From: Echria macrotheca
Taxonomy: Eukaryota > Ascomycota > Sordariomycetes > Sordariales > Schizotheciaceae
Assembly (NCBI GenBank): GCA_030411725.1
Contig: MU839832.1
Span: forward strand, 496,001-560,000
Direction: 5' to 3'
DNA length: 64,000 nt
Shown: piece by piece, positions 1 to 10,900 of the stretch
How positions within the stretch are numbered: position 1 is the first letter of the stretch
How the letters are laid out: the number at the start of each line of letters is the position of its first letter
The notes under the pieces: generated by a model
Seen by the model: only the letters and a program-made list of their open reading frames with translations
Databases searched by the model: none
What the model was told of the DNA's origin: nothing
Program-made: the position numbers and the translations under genes

Positions 1-808
1 CGGTGAATCTAGATGTTTCAAATTTTGTCTTGAATGCGAAAAGTCAATGGCTGAGAATCGTCAGGGAAGGTTGGGGCGTATGTATAAATCTAGAGAACCT
101 GGGACTTACCTAGGTATCTTGAGGTTCAATGGCCTGTCACCGTCCGACTAACTCTTTTTGCCTTTTAAATACCTACCTAGGTAGTCCCAAGACTTTTCAC
201 AGAGCAAATAAACATACAGAATCTATCTGAGAACAGTCCTTAAAAAGTTCGAAGAGATCAAATACAAAGTTAAACAGTTCAACCCCTCACATGCTGGTCC
301 CTTACATCAGTCCCCGGACCCGGGGCGGGACCAAGACCGAGGACACAGCGCCGCGGATTAGTGATCTCGCCCTAAATCCCCGCCAGCCCGGCAGGTCTCG
401 AGCTTTTCGGAAGACGGCAAATGCGTAAAGAATCGCCAAATTGTCCCGTTCCTCACTGGCAACAGTAAAAGGGGCTGAATTGCCGAAGGCACTAAGGTAG
501 AGAGAGATCCTGGGGGTTGCGATCGATGCTAAAGTGTGGGGAAGCCGAGGTTCCATCATCCGCTTCACCACATCCCGGACTGCTTGGTCTGTCTCATTAA
601 CTGTCCCGATTCCTGTTTCCGTTCATCTCACCGGTGTTCATCGTCCTTTTATTTTCTTTCATATTGTTACTCATTTAAGTTTCCCGTGGATGCCCGATTC
701 AAACCGGTGATGCACCCGTAACGGCGACCCTGCCTCCACCAAGGAATAACAGGCCTGTACCTCGACCCACCACGGTTTGATACTCTGGTCCGCTTGGATA
801 TCAACATA
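1..808. other. Gene-free left edge, upstream of the GST-kappa gene
   Basis: No coding region could be supported here. The longest open frame (302-571, minus) has no recognisable domain. A perfect 12-bp palindrome, CTACCTAGGTAG, lies at 173-184, and a related CCTAGG core occurs near 110. The sequence next to the GST start probably holds its promoter, but I see no clear TATA box. Confidence 0.5.
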
Positions 809-1744
809 ATGGGCAGACGGATCGATTGTTATATCGACATTGGTAAGAGAACGACTTGACAGCATGGCTCTTATCTGCCAACTGACACCATGTCCGCGCA
901 GCCTCGTTCTACAGCTACCTGGCCTTCCTCGAGATACAGCGGAACAGAGACCTACTCTCATCCCACTCCGTCCATGTCGAGTAAGTCTGAAGACCACTCC
1001 CAAATAACCTCACCTCTGACGAGCAGATTCCACCCCGTCCTCCTCGGCGGCATCAATGTCGGATCAGGTACCTTTCCTTCCCCTCATCACCCAATCAATA
1101 CCTCACACAAACAGGCAATAAACCACCATGGACCAACCCAGTCAAGGCCGCGTACCTGGTATTCGATGCCCAGCGGGCGACTGCCCGGTTCCCCAACCTG
1201 GTCATCTAGCAGCTAGATGACCTGATGGCGATGGCCCACACCATTCTTCCCCTGCGCGCGCTCCACTACATCAAGCGCGCTTACCCCTCCAGATTCGAGA
1301 CGGCATTCCATTACCTCTTCTACCAGTTCTGGTCGCCGGGTAACCTGAACCTGACGCGCCCCGAGAACCTCATCAAGGCTCTGTCCGAGGTGTCGGTCGG
1401 TTTCAAGGGCCATGACGGAAATGGCTCAAAGACAAAGCTTTTCAGTGCCGACGAGGTAAAAGCCATCATGGCTGGCGCAGGATCCCAGGAGATGAAGGAT
1501 GCCCTCAAAGCCGCAACCCAACAAGCGCTAGAGCATGGTGCGTTTGGTGCGCCGTGGTTTTGGGCCAACAACGACAAGGGAAAAAGTGAGCCATTCTTCG
1601 GGAGTGATAGGTATGTTTGCCGCGTAGCGAGTGATATATGCTGATGCAGACAGGTTCCATTTCCTGTACAAATTCCTGGACCTGCCCTTCCAGGATGTTG
1701 CGTTGCTGCCACCGAAACTCGGGACCGAAAAGTCGAAACTCTGA
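809..1744 (+). CDS. Kappa-class glutathione S-transferase / DsbA-like thioredoxin-fold protein, with internal in-frame TAG and C-terminal SKL
   Basis: Reconstructed exons are 809-842, 902-980, 1027-1067, 1115-1610 and 1654-1744; they sum to 247 codons, near the ~225-residue family size. The family (GSTK / 2-hydroxychromene-2-carboxylate isomerase) conjugates glutathione in mitochondria and peroxisomes. Visible family signatures are an N-terminal IDIASFYSYLAF stretch holding the catalytic Ser region, GGINVGSGNKPPWTNPVKAAY, and LPLRALHYIK. Introns are 43-59 nt, and the one at 981-1026 has a CTGAC branch site. The protein ends in SKL, a canonical peroxisomal targeting signal. Codon 83 (1207-1209) is TAG, in frame with flawless coding on both sides and followed by CAG CTA. 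This could be a nonsense mutation, a programmed readthrough site or a sequencing error; a 54-nt in-frame cryptic intron at 1159-1212 would also remove it. The family call is strong; whether the gene works as a single protein is unresolved. Its 3' end is 66 bp from the convergent swc5 stop. Confidence 0.82.
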
Positions 1745-1810
1745 ATTTCCGATGATTCGTTGGGAGGACGGATTGTGTTGTAAATATACGCAAATAGGTC
1801 GTACTGTAGC

Positions 1811-2897
1811 TCATGTTTTGCCGGCAAGCCTGACCCGTCTTGCGTCTTCGTCTCTGATCGCCTCGCTTCTGGCCAAAAAGTCCTGCCGGGCCGTGTACGA
1901 GTGCTTTGATTTCCCAGCCAGCTCGAGTTCGTCCTTGAGACCTTCCCGGTCGACGTAGCCAGCCCAATCCATCCGACTTTTCTCCACCGTATTGAGCTTC
2001 TTGGCATTCGCCTCGTTGGCCAGCTCCCGGGCGCGGAGTCGTACCGACATGCCTAGGTTCAGATCCTTCCGCAGCAGAGCCCCGTCAGGAATGGGTTCAA
2101 ACGCTGACCGGAAAGCCTTCTTGAGATTTCGTCTCCGCGGATTGGGTTCGTCGGCCGGTTCGATGGCATCGGCGTTCTCGCCTACCTCAGCAAGGTAGAG
2201 CTTAGCCTCGGCAGATTCGCGGGCCACCACTTTTTCTTCCGTATGAACCTTGCCGGCAAAGTTGTAGGTCCGCTTGATCTTGATGAAGTCGGGCAGCTCG
2301 TGAGCCGTAGCAGCAGTAGGTGGTTGCGCTTGTTCTTGCTTGCTAGCCGATCCTGGGGCGTCCGCTTGTGACGACGAGGTTGGGGCATCCCTCGTTTTTT
2401 CTGGCGTCTTCAAAGAGGCTGGAGCATCACCGCTGACCATCTGCGCCCACAAGAAATCGACATCGATCGTGACCGGGCCGCTGGCGGCCGTGGAGCGTCG
2501 CTCTGCTTTCCTAGAGACGGTTAGACAGCGTCTCTCATGACCCAAGGAAGGATCCATACTCGACAGCGCGCATGCTACGCGTCTTGATAACATGCCCCTC
2601 ATCGCCATCCTCGCCGTCGACCTCAGCCGCGGTGTCCTTTGTCTTTGCCTTCTTGCGCCGCTTCTTCGCCTTCTCTATGATAGCTTCGTCGCCAGAGTTC
2701 TCGAATCCGGCATCCTCCGCCTCTGCATCCGTCGCAGCTCGTTTCCGCTTTCCAGAGGTTGGCTTGTCGCCCTCGACCTCCTCATCGTCGGACGCTGCGG
2801 ATTCATTGGCGGGGCCATCGTCGGGCGCGAAATCGGAATCCTCCTCGGACGCGTACTGGTCCTCGTTGTCGTCGAGCACCGCAGCTGGAGGTGGCAT
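1811..2897 (-). CDS. swc5: Swc5, SWR1-complex subunit with BCNT-C domain
   Basis: Exons are complement(2560-2897) and complement(1811-2510), 345 residues, with one 49-nt intron (2511-2559). The ATG at 2897 opens an acidic, low-complexity N-terminal half, rich in Asp/Glu and basic KRKR/KKRRKKAK patches, typical of histone-binding chromatin subunits. The C-terminal ~80 residues carry the conserved BCNT-C (Bucentaur/Craniofacial development) domain, with the signature EKSRMDWAGYVDREGLKDEL followed by KSKHSYTARQDFL. In yeast Swc5 is required for the SWR1 complex to exchange H2A for H2A.Z in nucleosomes. The gene is convergent with the GST-kappa gene and divergent from the PhyH-like gene, with 590 bp between the two start codons. 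The call rests on the well-conserved BCNT-C block; the rest is disordered and uninformative. Confidence 0.93.
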
Positions 2898-3487
2898 TGC
2901 TGATGGGTTACCGTTTCGATGCGAAGCCGCGGTTAATGCTGAAAATACGAGGCGTGTTCGGGAACGAGTGCCTATTGAAGCGCGAAATGGGCTCAGGTGC
3001 CCGAGAGTGAAAGCTTCGGGACAAGAAGGAACCGAAGGACGGAAAATAAAGCGGGTCTTGCCAAGGTGCTGACGGTCCATCGGCAATGCCTCCGCAGCAC
3101 ACAGCCCGCATGGGCCACCCGCAGACGTCAACCACCCACCCTCGAGCCACCCAGCATCGGGCTATCGGGCGACGAATGCGCGGAACAGTCGGGCGAGTCG
3201 TCTGCTTGGTAGCCAGAGCCAGCTATCACCAATGTGGAAAGCCCGTCTTTCGTGGATGACCACTGCACCCAATGGGATGTTTCTGGTTAAAGATACAGCA
3301 CTTCCCCCGCACGCTGGCAGCTGTCATCCGGCGAGCAGTCTGAAGCGACCACGGCGTGAAGACGGCCTCGGGTTATGTCTTCCAGGTGGTCAGGTAAAGC
3401 ATAAAAGGGACTCTTCTGTCCGGGTGGAGCAAGATATGCATCCATATCCACCATAACAGTCGAGTATCTGTTTGCATTCATTCCATC
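2898..3487. promoter_or_regulatory. Divergent promoter region between swc5 and the PhyH-like gene
   Basis: This 590-bp interval separates two divergent start codons, so it should hold both promoters and 5' leaders. On the plus side a TATA-like CATAAAAGG lies at about 3400-3408, some 80 bp before the PhyH-like ATG. No TATA is evident on the swc5 side. No ORF in the interval looks coding. Confidence 0.5.
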
Positions 3488-4538
3488 ATGTCGCCGCCCT
3501 CTGTTCTTACTCCTGAGGAAAAGGAGCACTTCCTTACTCATGGATGGGTCAAGTACGTCCTAAACCAACTATCCTATAACTAGGCTGGATATTTTATAGG
3601 TCAGGCACTAACAGGAGCCAAGAATCCCCGGGGCCTTCACCAAGGAGCAGGCCGATAAGGTGATACAGAACGTATGGACCCGGTTGGGGATGGATCCAGA
3701 GGACAAGTCGACGTGGTGCCGGCTCCGAACCAACATGCCCTGGCACTCCAAGTTTGACGCGTCCGAGTTTGCGCCACGCGCATGGGCAGCCATCTGCGAG
3801 CTTTGCGGCGGCGAGGACCGCGTCCACCCCGACTCCAAGATGTGGAAGGACGGACTGATAGTCAACCTGGGCACCCCCGAGGGCGAGGGCAAGCCGTTGG
3901 ACCCCAAGGCACTTGAAGGCTGGCATGTCGACGGTGATTTCTTCGTGCACTACCTTGATAGCCCCGAGCAGGGCCTGCTAGTGACTCCCCTCTTCACCGA
4001 CATCGTACCCGGCGGCGGCGGCACCGTCATCTGCCCTGACGCCATCCCAAAGGTGGCCAAGCACCTGTACGAGCACTCCGAGGGCGTTTGTCCGCGCATG
4101 ACACCCCGAGGCGCAGCCAGCTTCAAGCAGGAGAAGGACCTGCGCTGGTTCAACGGGCTCGCCCGCAGCTGTGATAACTTTGTCGAAATCACGGGCAACG
4201 TCGGCGATGTGTATATCATGCACCCGCTGATGCTGCACTCGGCGTCGAGCAACTCCCTGCGCCGCCTGCGCATTATCACCAACCCGCCCGTGTCGCTCAA
4301 TGAGCCCTTCTGCTTCGACCGGGAGGACGGGGCATACAGTCTCGTTGAAGAGGTCACGCTGCGCGCCATCGGCAAGGAGAATCTCAAGGGTTGGAAGATC
4401 ACGGCACCCCGGGAGGAGGTCGTCCCAGAGCGGGTTCGTATCCAGGAGCGCATGAAGAGGGAGGAAGAAGAACGGCTGGCAGCGCTCAAACAGCAGGCCG
4501 CCGAGGGGGCCCAGCAGCGGGTTAGTGCCGCTGCGTGA
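3488..4538 (+). CDS. Phytanoyl-CoA dioxygenase (PhyH)-like Fe(II)/2-oxoglutarate oxygenase
   Basis: Exons are 3488-3552 and 3623-4538, 326 residues. The 70-nt intron has a CTAAC branch site at 3607-3611, and the acceptor chosen (AG at 3621-3622) restores the expected HGWVKIPGAF reading. The PhyH fold is seen in the metal triad: His123 and Asp125 in WHVDGDFF and a distal His at about 227 in MLHSAS. An Arg at about 238 in RRLRI probably binds 2-oxoglutarate. Family members hydroxylate acyl-CoA or small-molecule substrates; fungal members also act in secondary metabolism, and nothing here identifies the substrate. No signal peptide, and no C-terminal peroxisomal signal (it ends AAA). The C-terminal 40 residues are a charged helix rich in Glu/Lys/Arg, outside the catalytic core. 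A TATA-like element sits ~80 bp upstream. Confidence 0.88.
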
Positions 4539-5033
4539 CGGGTTTCCATGTCTGCTGAGAGATATGGCGAGCATTGTGAGGTATGATTGTTCCGCCGATG
4601 TCAGCTGCCATGCCATCTGGCGCCATCTTCCGCACATGTAATAGTCAGATAGGAAATATATCAGTGTCAGCTTGATCTGCCCCCTATTTGTCGTCCTCCA
4701 ACATGTCGAGATGACATCAGCAAGGGAAGGTCAGTGATCGGTCTTGGACAAAAGACAAGATTTCCACCAAGAGAATACCAGGCGCTACTCACCGGAAAGC
4801 AGCTCCCAGATTGAAGACATCTCAATTTCGTGTAGGAATTACCAGGGAGTCTTGTCGTGGTGAAACGACAAGGTCGTCTCGAGCCTAGGCTTTAGAACTA
4901 GACAAAGGTGGGGCAGCCAACGCATTGTTTGGGTTCACCCGGCTTGGTCTCGTCAAGCATTCGGCATCCCCCCCTCGAGGTCCAATTTCAGCTTTTGCAA
5001 CAACCGAATCACCGACCGGTCCTAATAGCCGAC
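4539..5033. other. Intergenic region before the WDR70-like gene
   Basis: About 495 bp holding the 3' end of the PhyH-like transcript and the promoter of the WD40 gene. The WD40 frame stays open upstream to 4908, but those residues are not WDR70-like. No other feature is seen. Confidence 0.5.
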
Positions 5034-6770
5034 ATGAGCGACAGTGACAGCGACAGCGACGATTACCAAGTTCCACTCCCCCCGGCACCCCAAGATGATT
5101 CCATGCTCGCATTCATGCCGACATCGTTCGGCCAAAAGTCGAAGGAGGCCAATATTGCTGCCCAAATAGAGCAGACAAGAAGACAGGTGGAAAAGCCGGC
5201 AGCAGCGAAAAAACCCAGTTCTGACAGCGACAGCGACCGTGATTCCGACGATGACTCCGACTCAGAAGACGAGGTCGACCGGTTTCCCGTGTCGCACGAG
5301 ATCGTTCTCACGACCCATGAACGCGCCGTCACCACCGTCGCTCTCGATCCGGCTGGCGGCCGCATGATCACCGGCTCTCTCGACAGCACGATCAAGCTCC
5401 ACGACTTCTCCTCCATGACCCCGACGACCCTGCGAGCATTCAAGAGCGTGGATCCTTGGGAGAGCAAGAAGTCGAGCAAAACGACCGAGTCACACCCGAT
5501 CCAACACCTCGAATTCAGTAGGCTCTCCGGAAGCGTCTTCCTCTGTGTCACGGCCCACCCACAAGCCAAGATTCTGTCGCGCGATGGCGGGGTCCTTACC
5601 GAGTTTATCAAGGGCGACATGTATCTGCGCGACATGAACAACACTAAGGGCCATGTCGGAGAGATTGCGACCGGCTGCTGGCACCCCTCAGACCAGAACC
5701 TTTGCGTGACGGCCGGCTCGGACAGCACGTTGAGGATATGGGATATCAACAACAAGCGAAGCCAGAAGGATGTCATCGTGTTCAAGTCCAAAGCTCCTGG
5801 CTGCGCGGGTAGGACCAGGATGACGGCTGTCGCATGGGGTGCCCCGGCCCAGGGGGGGAACCCCGTTTTGGTAGCGGCCGCCTTGGATGGGTCACTCGTC
5901 ATGTATAGCGGGAATGGACCGTTCAACAGACCCACGGCGGAAATCAAGGACGCGCACGAGGCCAACACCTGGACGGGCGGTATTGATATAAGCGCCGACG
6001 GACGGATGGTGGTGACACGCGGCGGTGACAATCTCATAAAACTATGGGACACTCGCAAGTTCAAAGAGCCTCTGATCAAGGTCCAACATCCCTCGACCTC
6101 GGACCGGTTCCCCATGACGAATATCAGATATGCGCCCAACTCATCATCGATCATTACCGGGTCAGCTTCTGGAGACCTACATATCCTCAACCCCGGAAAC
6201 CTGAGGCCAGAGCTGGTGACCCCTATCACTCCAGGCGTACCACTGATCGTGGTAGAGTGGCACGCGAAGCTCAACCAGATCATCACGGGCTCTGCAAACT
6301 CTGAAACGCATGTTCTTTACAACCCGGACCTATCCACCCGTGGTGCCCTCGAGGTTATGTCCCGCGCACCCAAGAAGCGACATATCGACGACAACCCCGA
6401 GTTCACCATGGACCAGAGCGTCGGTATTTCCGGCGACTCCATCATCACGCCGGGCGCTATGGCGGGCACGAAGCGCGGTGGTGTCACAGCATCGGGCAAG
6501 TCGCGGGACCCAATGAGACCGCAGGTGCAGCAGATCACGCCGTTCATGCGCAGCCAACCAGACTCGAAGCACATTTCGGAAAACATACCCCTGAGTCGTA
6601 TGTTGCACGAAGATCCACGGGAGGCGCTCCTGAAGTATGCCGACGTGGCCAAGAAGGACCCAAAGTTTACTGGCGCGTGGAAAGAGACACAGCCCGTGAC
6701 GCAATATGCTGAGCTGAGCGACGAGGAGGGAGGAGATGAAGGCCCGGAAAAGAAGAAAGTCAAGAGATAA
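5034..6770 (+). CDS. WD40-repeat protein of the WDR70 / gastrulation-defective-1 family
   Basis: Intronless, 578 residues from the ATG at 5034. An upstream in-frame codon at 4908 is open, but the acidic MSDSDSDSDD start matches the family better. The N-terminus has two Asp/Ser acidic tracts and a SMLAFMPTSFGQKSK segment. WD repeats run from about residue 85 to 430, with repeated GH..-x-SxDxTxxLWD-type endings (TGSLDSTIKLHDF, TAGSDSTLRIWDI, TRGGDNLIKLWDT). The C-terminus (about 450-578) is a conserved family tail containing ENIPLSRMLHEDPREALLKYAD and ends in a basic KKKVKR patch that may act as a nuclear signal. Animal WDR70 works with CRL4/DDB1 in H2B ubiquitination and DNA repair; whether that applies here is inference. 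It is followed by a 1.2-kb gap before the Sth1/Snf21 gene. Confidence 0.88.
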   Translation: MSDSDSDSDDYQVPLPPAPQDDSMLAFMPTSFGQKSKEANIAAQIEQTRRQVEKPAAAKKPSSDSDSDRDSDDDSDSEDEVDRFPVSHEIVLTTHERAVTTVALDPAGGRMITGSLDSTIKLHDFSSMTPTTLRAFKSVDPWESKKSSKTTESHPIQHLEFSRLSGSVFLCVTAHPQAKILSRDGGVLTEFIKGDMYLRDMNNTKGHVGEIATGCWHPSDQNLCVTAGSDSTLRIWDINNKRSQKDVIVFKSKAPGCAGRTRMTAVAWGAPAQGGNPVLVAAALDGSLVMYSGNGPFNRPTAEIKDAHEANTWTGGIDISADGRMVVTRGGDNLIKLWDTRKFKEPLIKVQHPSTSDRFPMTNIRYAPNSSSIITGSASGDLHILNPGNLRPELVTPITPGVPLIVVEWHAKLNQIITGSANSETHVLYNPDLSTRGALEVMSRAPKKRHIDDNPEFTMDQSVGISGDSIITPGAMAGTKRGGVTASGKSRDPMRPQVQQITPFMRSQPDSKHISENIPLSRMLHEDPREALLKYADVAKKDPKFTGAWKETQPVTQYAELSDEEGGDEGPEKKKVKR

Positions 6771-7976
6771 CAAGAAAAAAAGGGTTGATAGGGCAAGGCG
6801 TTCGGAGTTGTTGGTAGGAGGTCTTCTGCGATGGGATATCTTCAAGGTTTTATGGTTCCACCGATGCTCTGTAGTGCTAGTCTGTACCATCTTGAGAAAA
6901 GAACGGCAGCTCCTCAAAAAGAAGGGGAGCGAGCCCGGCGCAGAAGCGCTCACGACTGGTAACGAACGAACAGAGTTTTGGCGGCGACGAAAGCGGCTGC
7001 CTCAAACTTACATTAAAGTAGAGCTTAGAGTTTCCTGACTACCACATGCCAGACCCTTGCTATCGAAGTCGGTACGTAATCGAGGTCGGAAATAGCCGGG
7101 CCCATTAGGGCCTACAGTGGCCGGCTGCATCCCTCAGGCGCTGTTGTGCTGTTTATAGTGGTCGGTTCCGCATGTGACTGATCGGAAAGTCCAACATACA
7201 AAACCATCCCCACGATCCAGATCTCTTGTCCTCAAGTCTCCAGCCGGGCTTGGCTTCAAGATTGCGGGTTAGGGTTGCTGCAAACAGAAGTGGGCCCGAA
7301 GATCCACCGAACATTACATAAGCCGTTCTGAAACCTGCGCGTGGAGCGCTTGGTCCAGGCTTACCATCGCCCGCGCCATTCAATCTTGTCGGCTCTCTGC
7401 CTTCACCTCTCCATCATTGCAAAGGGCGACGGCGCGCATCGAAAAATCACCAATCTTCCTTTGCGACTCATCGAGGCCATCTCGAAACCACCGACAAAAA
7501 TCGGAACGCGCACTTCCTCGCGCATCCGCACCCCGCAACTCCACCCCCAAGCCCGCCTTCGCCTCCCTTTCTCTTTTTTCACCACGCCCGTCCACGCTCT
7601 CTTCTATTTTCCATTCCCCCCACACACAGCACGTCTCCATCCTGGCGCGGCTGAACCTACTCGACAACCATCGAGTTTGCGCTCGTTCCACCGACGCGAC
7701 GACGACGACCGCGATCCCGGCTCTCGACTTCTGCGATCGGATCCCGCCTTCGTTGCCACGCGCATTCTTTGCCGCCCTTGATTGATTTCGTCGTGCATTT
7801 TTTTTCTCGACGCTCCGGCGCCTGCACTTTTACCGTGTCCTCTCTGGCGCATCGACCGCGACGACCTCCGGGTTCCACTCCGCACTCGCGACCGACCCTC
7901 CCCGATATGCACGCGCGGTGATAGGTGCTCAACAATTTGACACTCGGTTGGCGTCCTCGAGATTGTCGTCGCCATC
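6771..7976. promoter_or_regulatory. Intergenic region with long pyrimidine-rich leader of the Sth1/Snf21 gene
   Basis: About 1.2 kb with no convincing gene. The last ~600 bp (about 7380-7976) become strongly C/T-rich with CTCTC and CCACACACA tracts, as in the long 5' leaders of highly transcribed filamentous-fungal genes. Several short ATG-initiated frames overlap it (for example from 7417) and could act as upstream ORFs. None resembles a known protein. Confidence 0.45.
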
Positions 7977-10900
7977 ATGGCCAGTGTTCAGCAGCCCACG
8001 ATGGTGCAGCCGCACCACGGCTCCGCCATGCCTGCCAGCCTCACACAGCAACAGGCCAACGAATTGCTCATGGTGCGTTGACGACTGTCGTTGAATTTGT
8101 TGTCCGTCCGCTAACCCACCAATAGAAGTATCGTCAGATGAAGCAAGAAGGGTTACCGGACAACCACCCCGAGCTCATCAAGACCCAGAACATACTCGCG
8201 ACGTTGCAAAGGCAAAACGAGATGCGAAAGATGAAACAACAGCAGCAGCAACAACAACATCAAATGCAGATGCAGCAGCAGATGCAGAATGGTGCTAATG
8301 GTGCTGTCAACGGAGCTCCGGCGGCCCGTCCGCCTCAACAGTCAGGACAAACCAGTCAACCACCAGCTTCGAATGCGCTCGGCGCCTCGGCCCTTCCTGC
8401 CGCGTCAGGGACCCCGACCTCGAGCTCGATGCCCGCTCCACCCGCCCAGGGCCAGAGCCAGTTGCAGTTCACTCAGCAGCAGCTGGCGCTCCTGCGAACA
8501 CAGATCCAGGCGTTCAAGCTGCTTGGAAAGAACGTTGGAGTCCCATATGGCATGCAAAAGGCGATATATGAGCACCGAGCAAAGCGCAATGCTGCACACG
8601 CTGAGCAAGTCGCCCAAGCGTCTGCTTCTGGCGCCGCTTCCGGGACGCCCAAGGAGGATGCCAAGAGTGCGGCCAACGGCGCCCCAGCATCCCAGTCCGA
8701 GACATCGACAGCTCCCAAGCCACGAACGTTCAAGACCGTCAGATCTCCATACGATGGCGGCCTCGTGCGGAAGTCCATCAGCTATACCGATCATACCAAG
8801 CGGCCGAACCGTCTGATAATTCCCGGCATCTTCCCCACTGGTATCGATTTCGAGCAGCTGCGAACCGACCGGGAGAAGATTGTGTTCAACCGGATGAGCG
8901 CTCGCTATTCGGAGCTCAAGAGTCTCCCTGGGAACCTGGCACACTGGGACACGACCAAGGATAATATAGAGCCGGATGATACTGCCAAGCTTCGCGCCGT
9001 CATCGAGATGAAGTCGCTTGCCTTGTACTCGAAGCAGAGGGCGCTGAGAGAAAAGATTGGGAGACAGATGCTTCAGTACGACAACCTCGCTATGACGACG
9101 AACAGGTCGAATTACCGCAGGATGAAGAAGCAGAGCGTCAGGGAAGCCCGGATCACGGAGAAGCTCGAGAAGCAACAAAGAGATGCGCGCGAGCACAGAG
9201 AACGGAAGAAGCATGTCGACTTCCTCCAGGCCGTCTTCCATCACCGGGCCGAGATCGCCAACGTCGACCATACTCAGCGCAACAAAATGCAGAAGATGGG
9301 CCGTCTCATGTACTCGCACCACTTCAACATCGAGAAGGAGGAACAGAAGAGGGTCGAGCGAACAGCCAAGCAGCGTCTGCAGGCTCTCAAGGCCGACGAC
9401 GAAGAGGCTTATCTCAAGCTGCTTGACCAGGCCAAGGATACGCGTATCACCCACTTGCTGCGCCAGACTGACGGCTTCCTTCACCAGCTCGCCTCCTCGG
9501 TTCGCCAGCAGCAAAGACAAGCGGCCGAGCGGTACGGCGACGAAGGCGATGATCTGCCTGAGGAGGACAGCGACTCGGAGGATAATGCCGAGGACCGAAA
9601 TCGCAAGATCGACTACTACGCCGTTGCCCATCGCATCAAGGAAGAAGTCACACAGCAAGCCAATATCCTGGTCGGCGGTACTCTCAAGGAGTACCAGATC
9701 AAGGGTTTGCAATGGATGATTTCTCTGTATAACAACAACCTCAACGGTATCTTGGCAGACGAGATGGGTCTCGGCAAGACCATCCAAACGATCAGCTTGA
9801 TCACTTACCTGATCGAGAGGAAGATGCAAAACGGTCCTTATCTCGTCATCGTCCCCCTCAGTACGCTCACCAACTGGAACCTCGAGTTCGACAAGTGGGC
9901 ACCCTCTGTTACCAAGGTCGTCTACAAGGGGCCGCCCAATGCGAGAAAGCTTCAGCAGGAGAAGATCCGCCAGGGCAGATTCCAGGTTCTGCTGACGACA
10001 TACGAATACATCATCAAGGATCGACCGCTGCTCAGCAAGATTAAGTGGTTCCACATGATCATCGATGAAGGTCACCGTATGAAGAACGCAAACTCCAAAC
10101 TCAGCGCCACGATTCAGCAGTACTACAACACGCGCTTCCGTCTAATTCTTACCGGTACCCCGCTGCAAAACAACCTTGGCGAGCTGTGGGCCATGCTGAA
10201 CTTTGTGCTTCCGAACATCTTCAAATCAGCCAAGACATTCGACGAGTGGTTCAACACGCCGTTTGCCAACACCGGCGGCCAGGACAAGATCGAGCTTACG
10301 GAAGAAGAACAGATCCTCGTCATTCGTCGTCTGCACAAGGTGCTGCGACCCTTCTTGCTGCGCCGTCTCAAGAAGGATGTCGAGAAGGATCTCCCGGACA
10401 AGACCGAGAAGGTCATCAAGTGCAAGTTCTCTGCCCTACAGTCTCGTCTGTACAAGCAGATGGTCACGCATCAAAAGATTCTCGTCAGCGACGGCAAGGG
10501 CGGCAAGGCTGGTGCGCGCGGTTTGAGCAACATGATCATGCAGCTCCGAAAACTCTGCAACCATCCGTTCGTGTTTGACGAAGTCGAGAATCAAATGAAC
10601 CCTGCTAGTATCAGTAACGATCTCCTCTGGAGAACGGCTGGCAAGTTTGAGCTTCTCGACAGGATTCTCCCCAAGTACAAGGCAACGGGCCATCGTGTTC
10701 TCATGTTCTTCCAGATGACTGCCATCATGGACATCATGGAGGATTTCCTCCGTTACCGTGGCATTCAGTATCTGCGTCTCGATGGTACGACGAAATCGGA
10801 AGACCGGTCCGATCTCCTGAGAGACTTTAACCGGCCCGACTCGCCATACTTTATGTTCTTGCTCTCGACCCGTGCCGGTGGTTTGGGTCTCAATCTGCAG

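Noticed and set aside
5063..6286. 407-codon frame antisense to the WDR70-like gene
   Set aside because: A shadow frame opposite clear WD repeats.
8405..10075. 556-codon frame antisense to the Sth1/Snf21 gene
   Set aside because: It is a shadow of GC-biased codons in the real gene; the plus strand encodes unambiguous Snf2 motifs.
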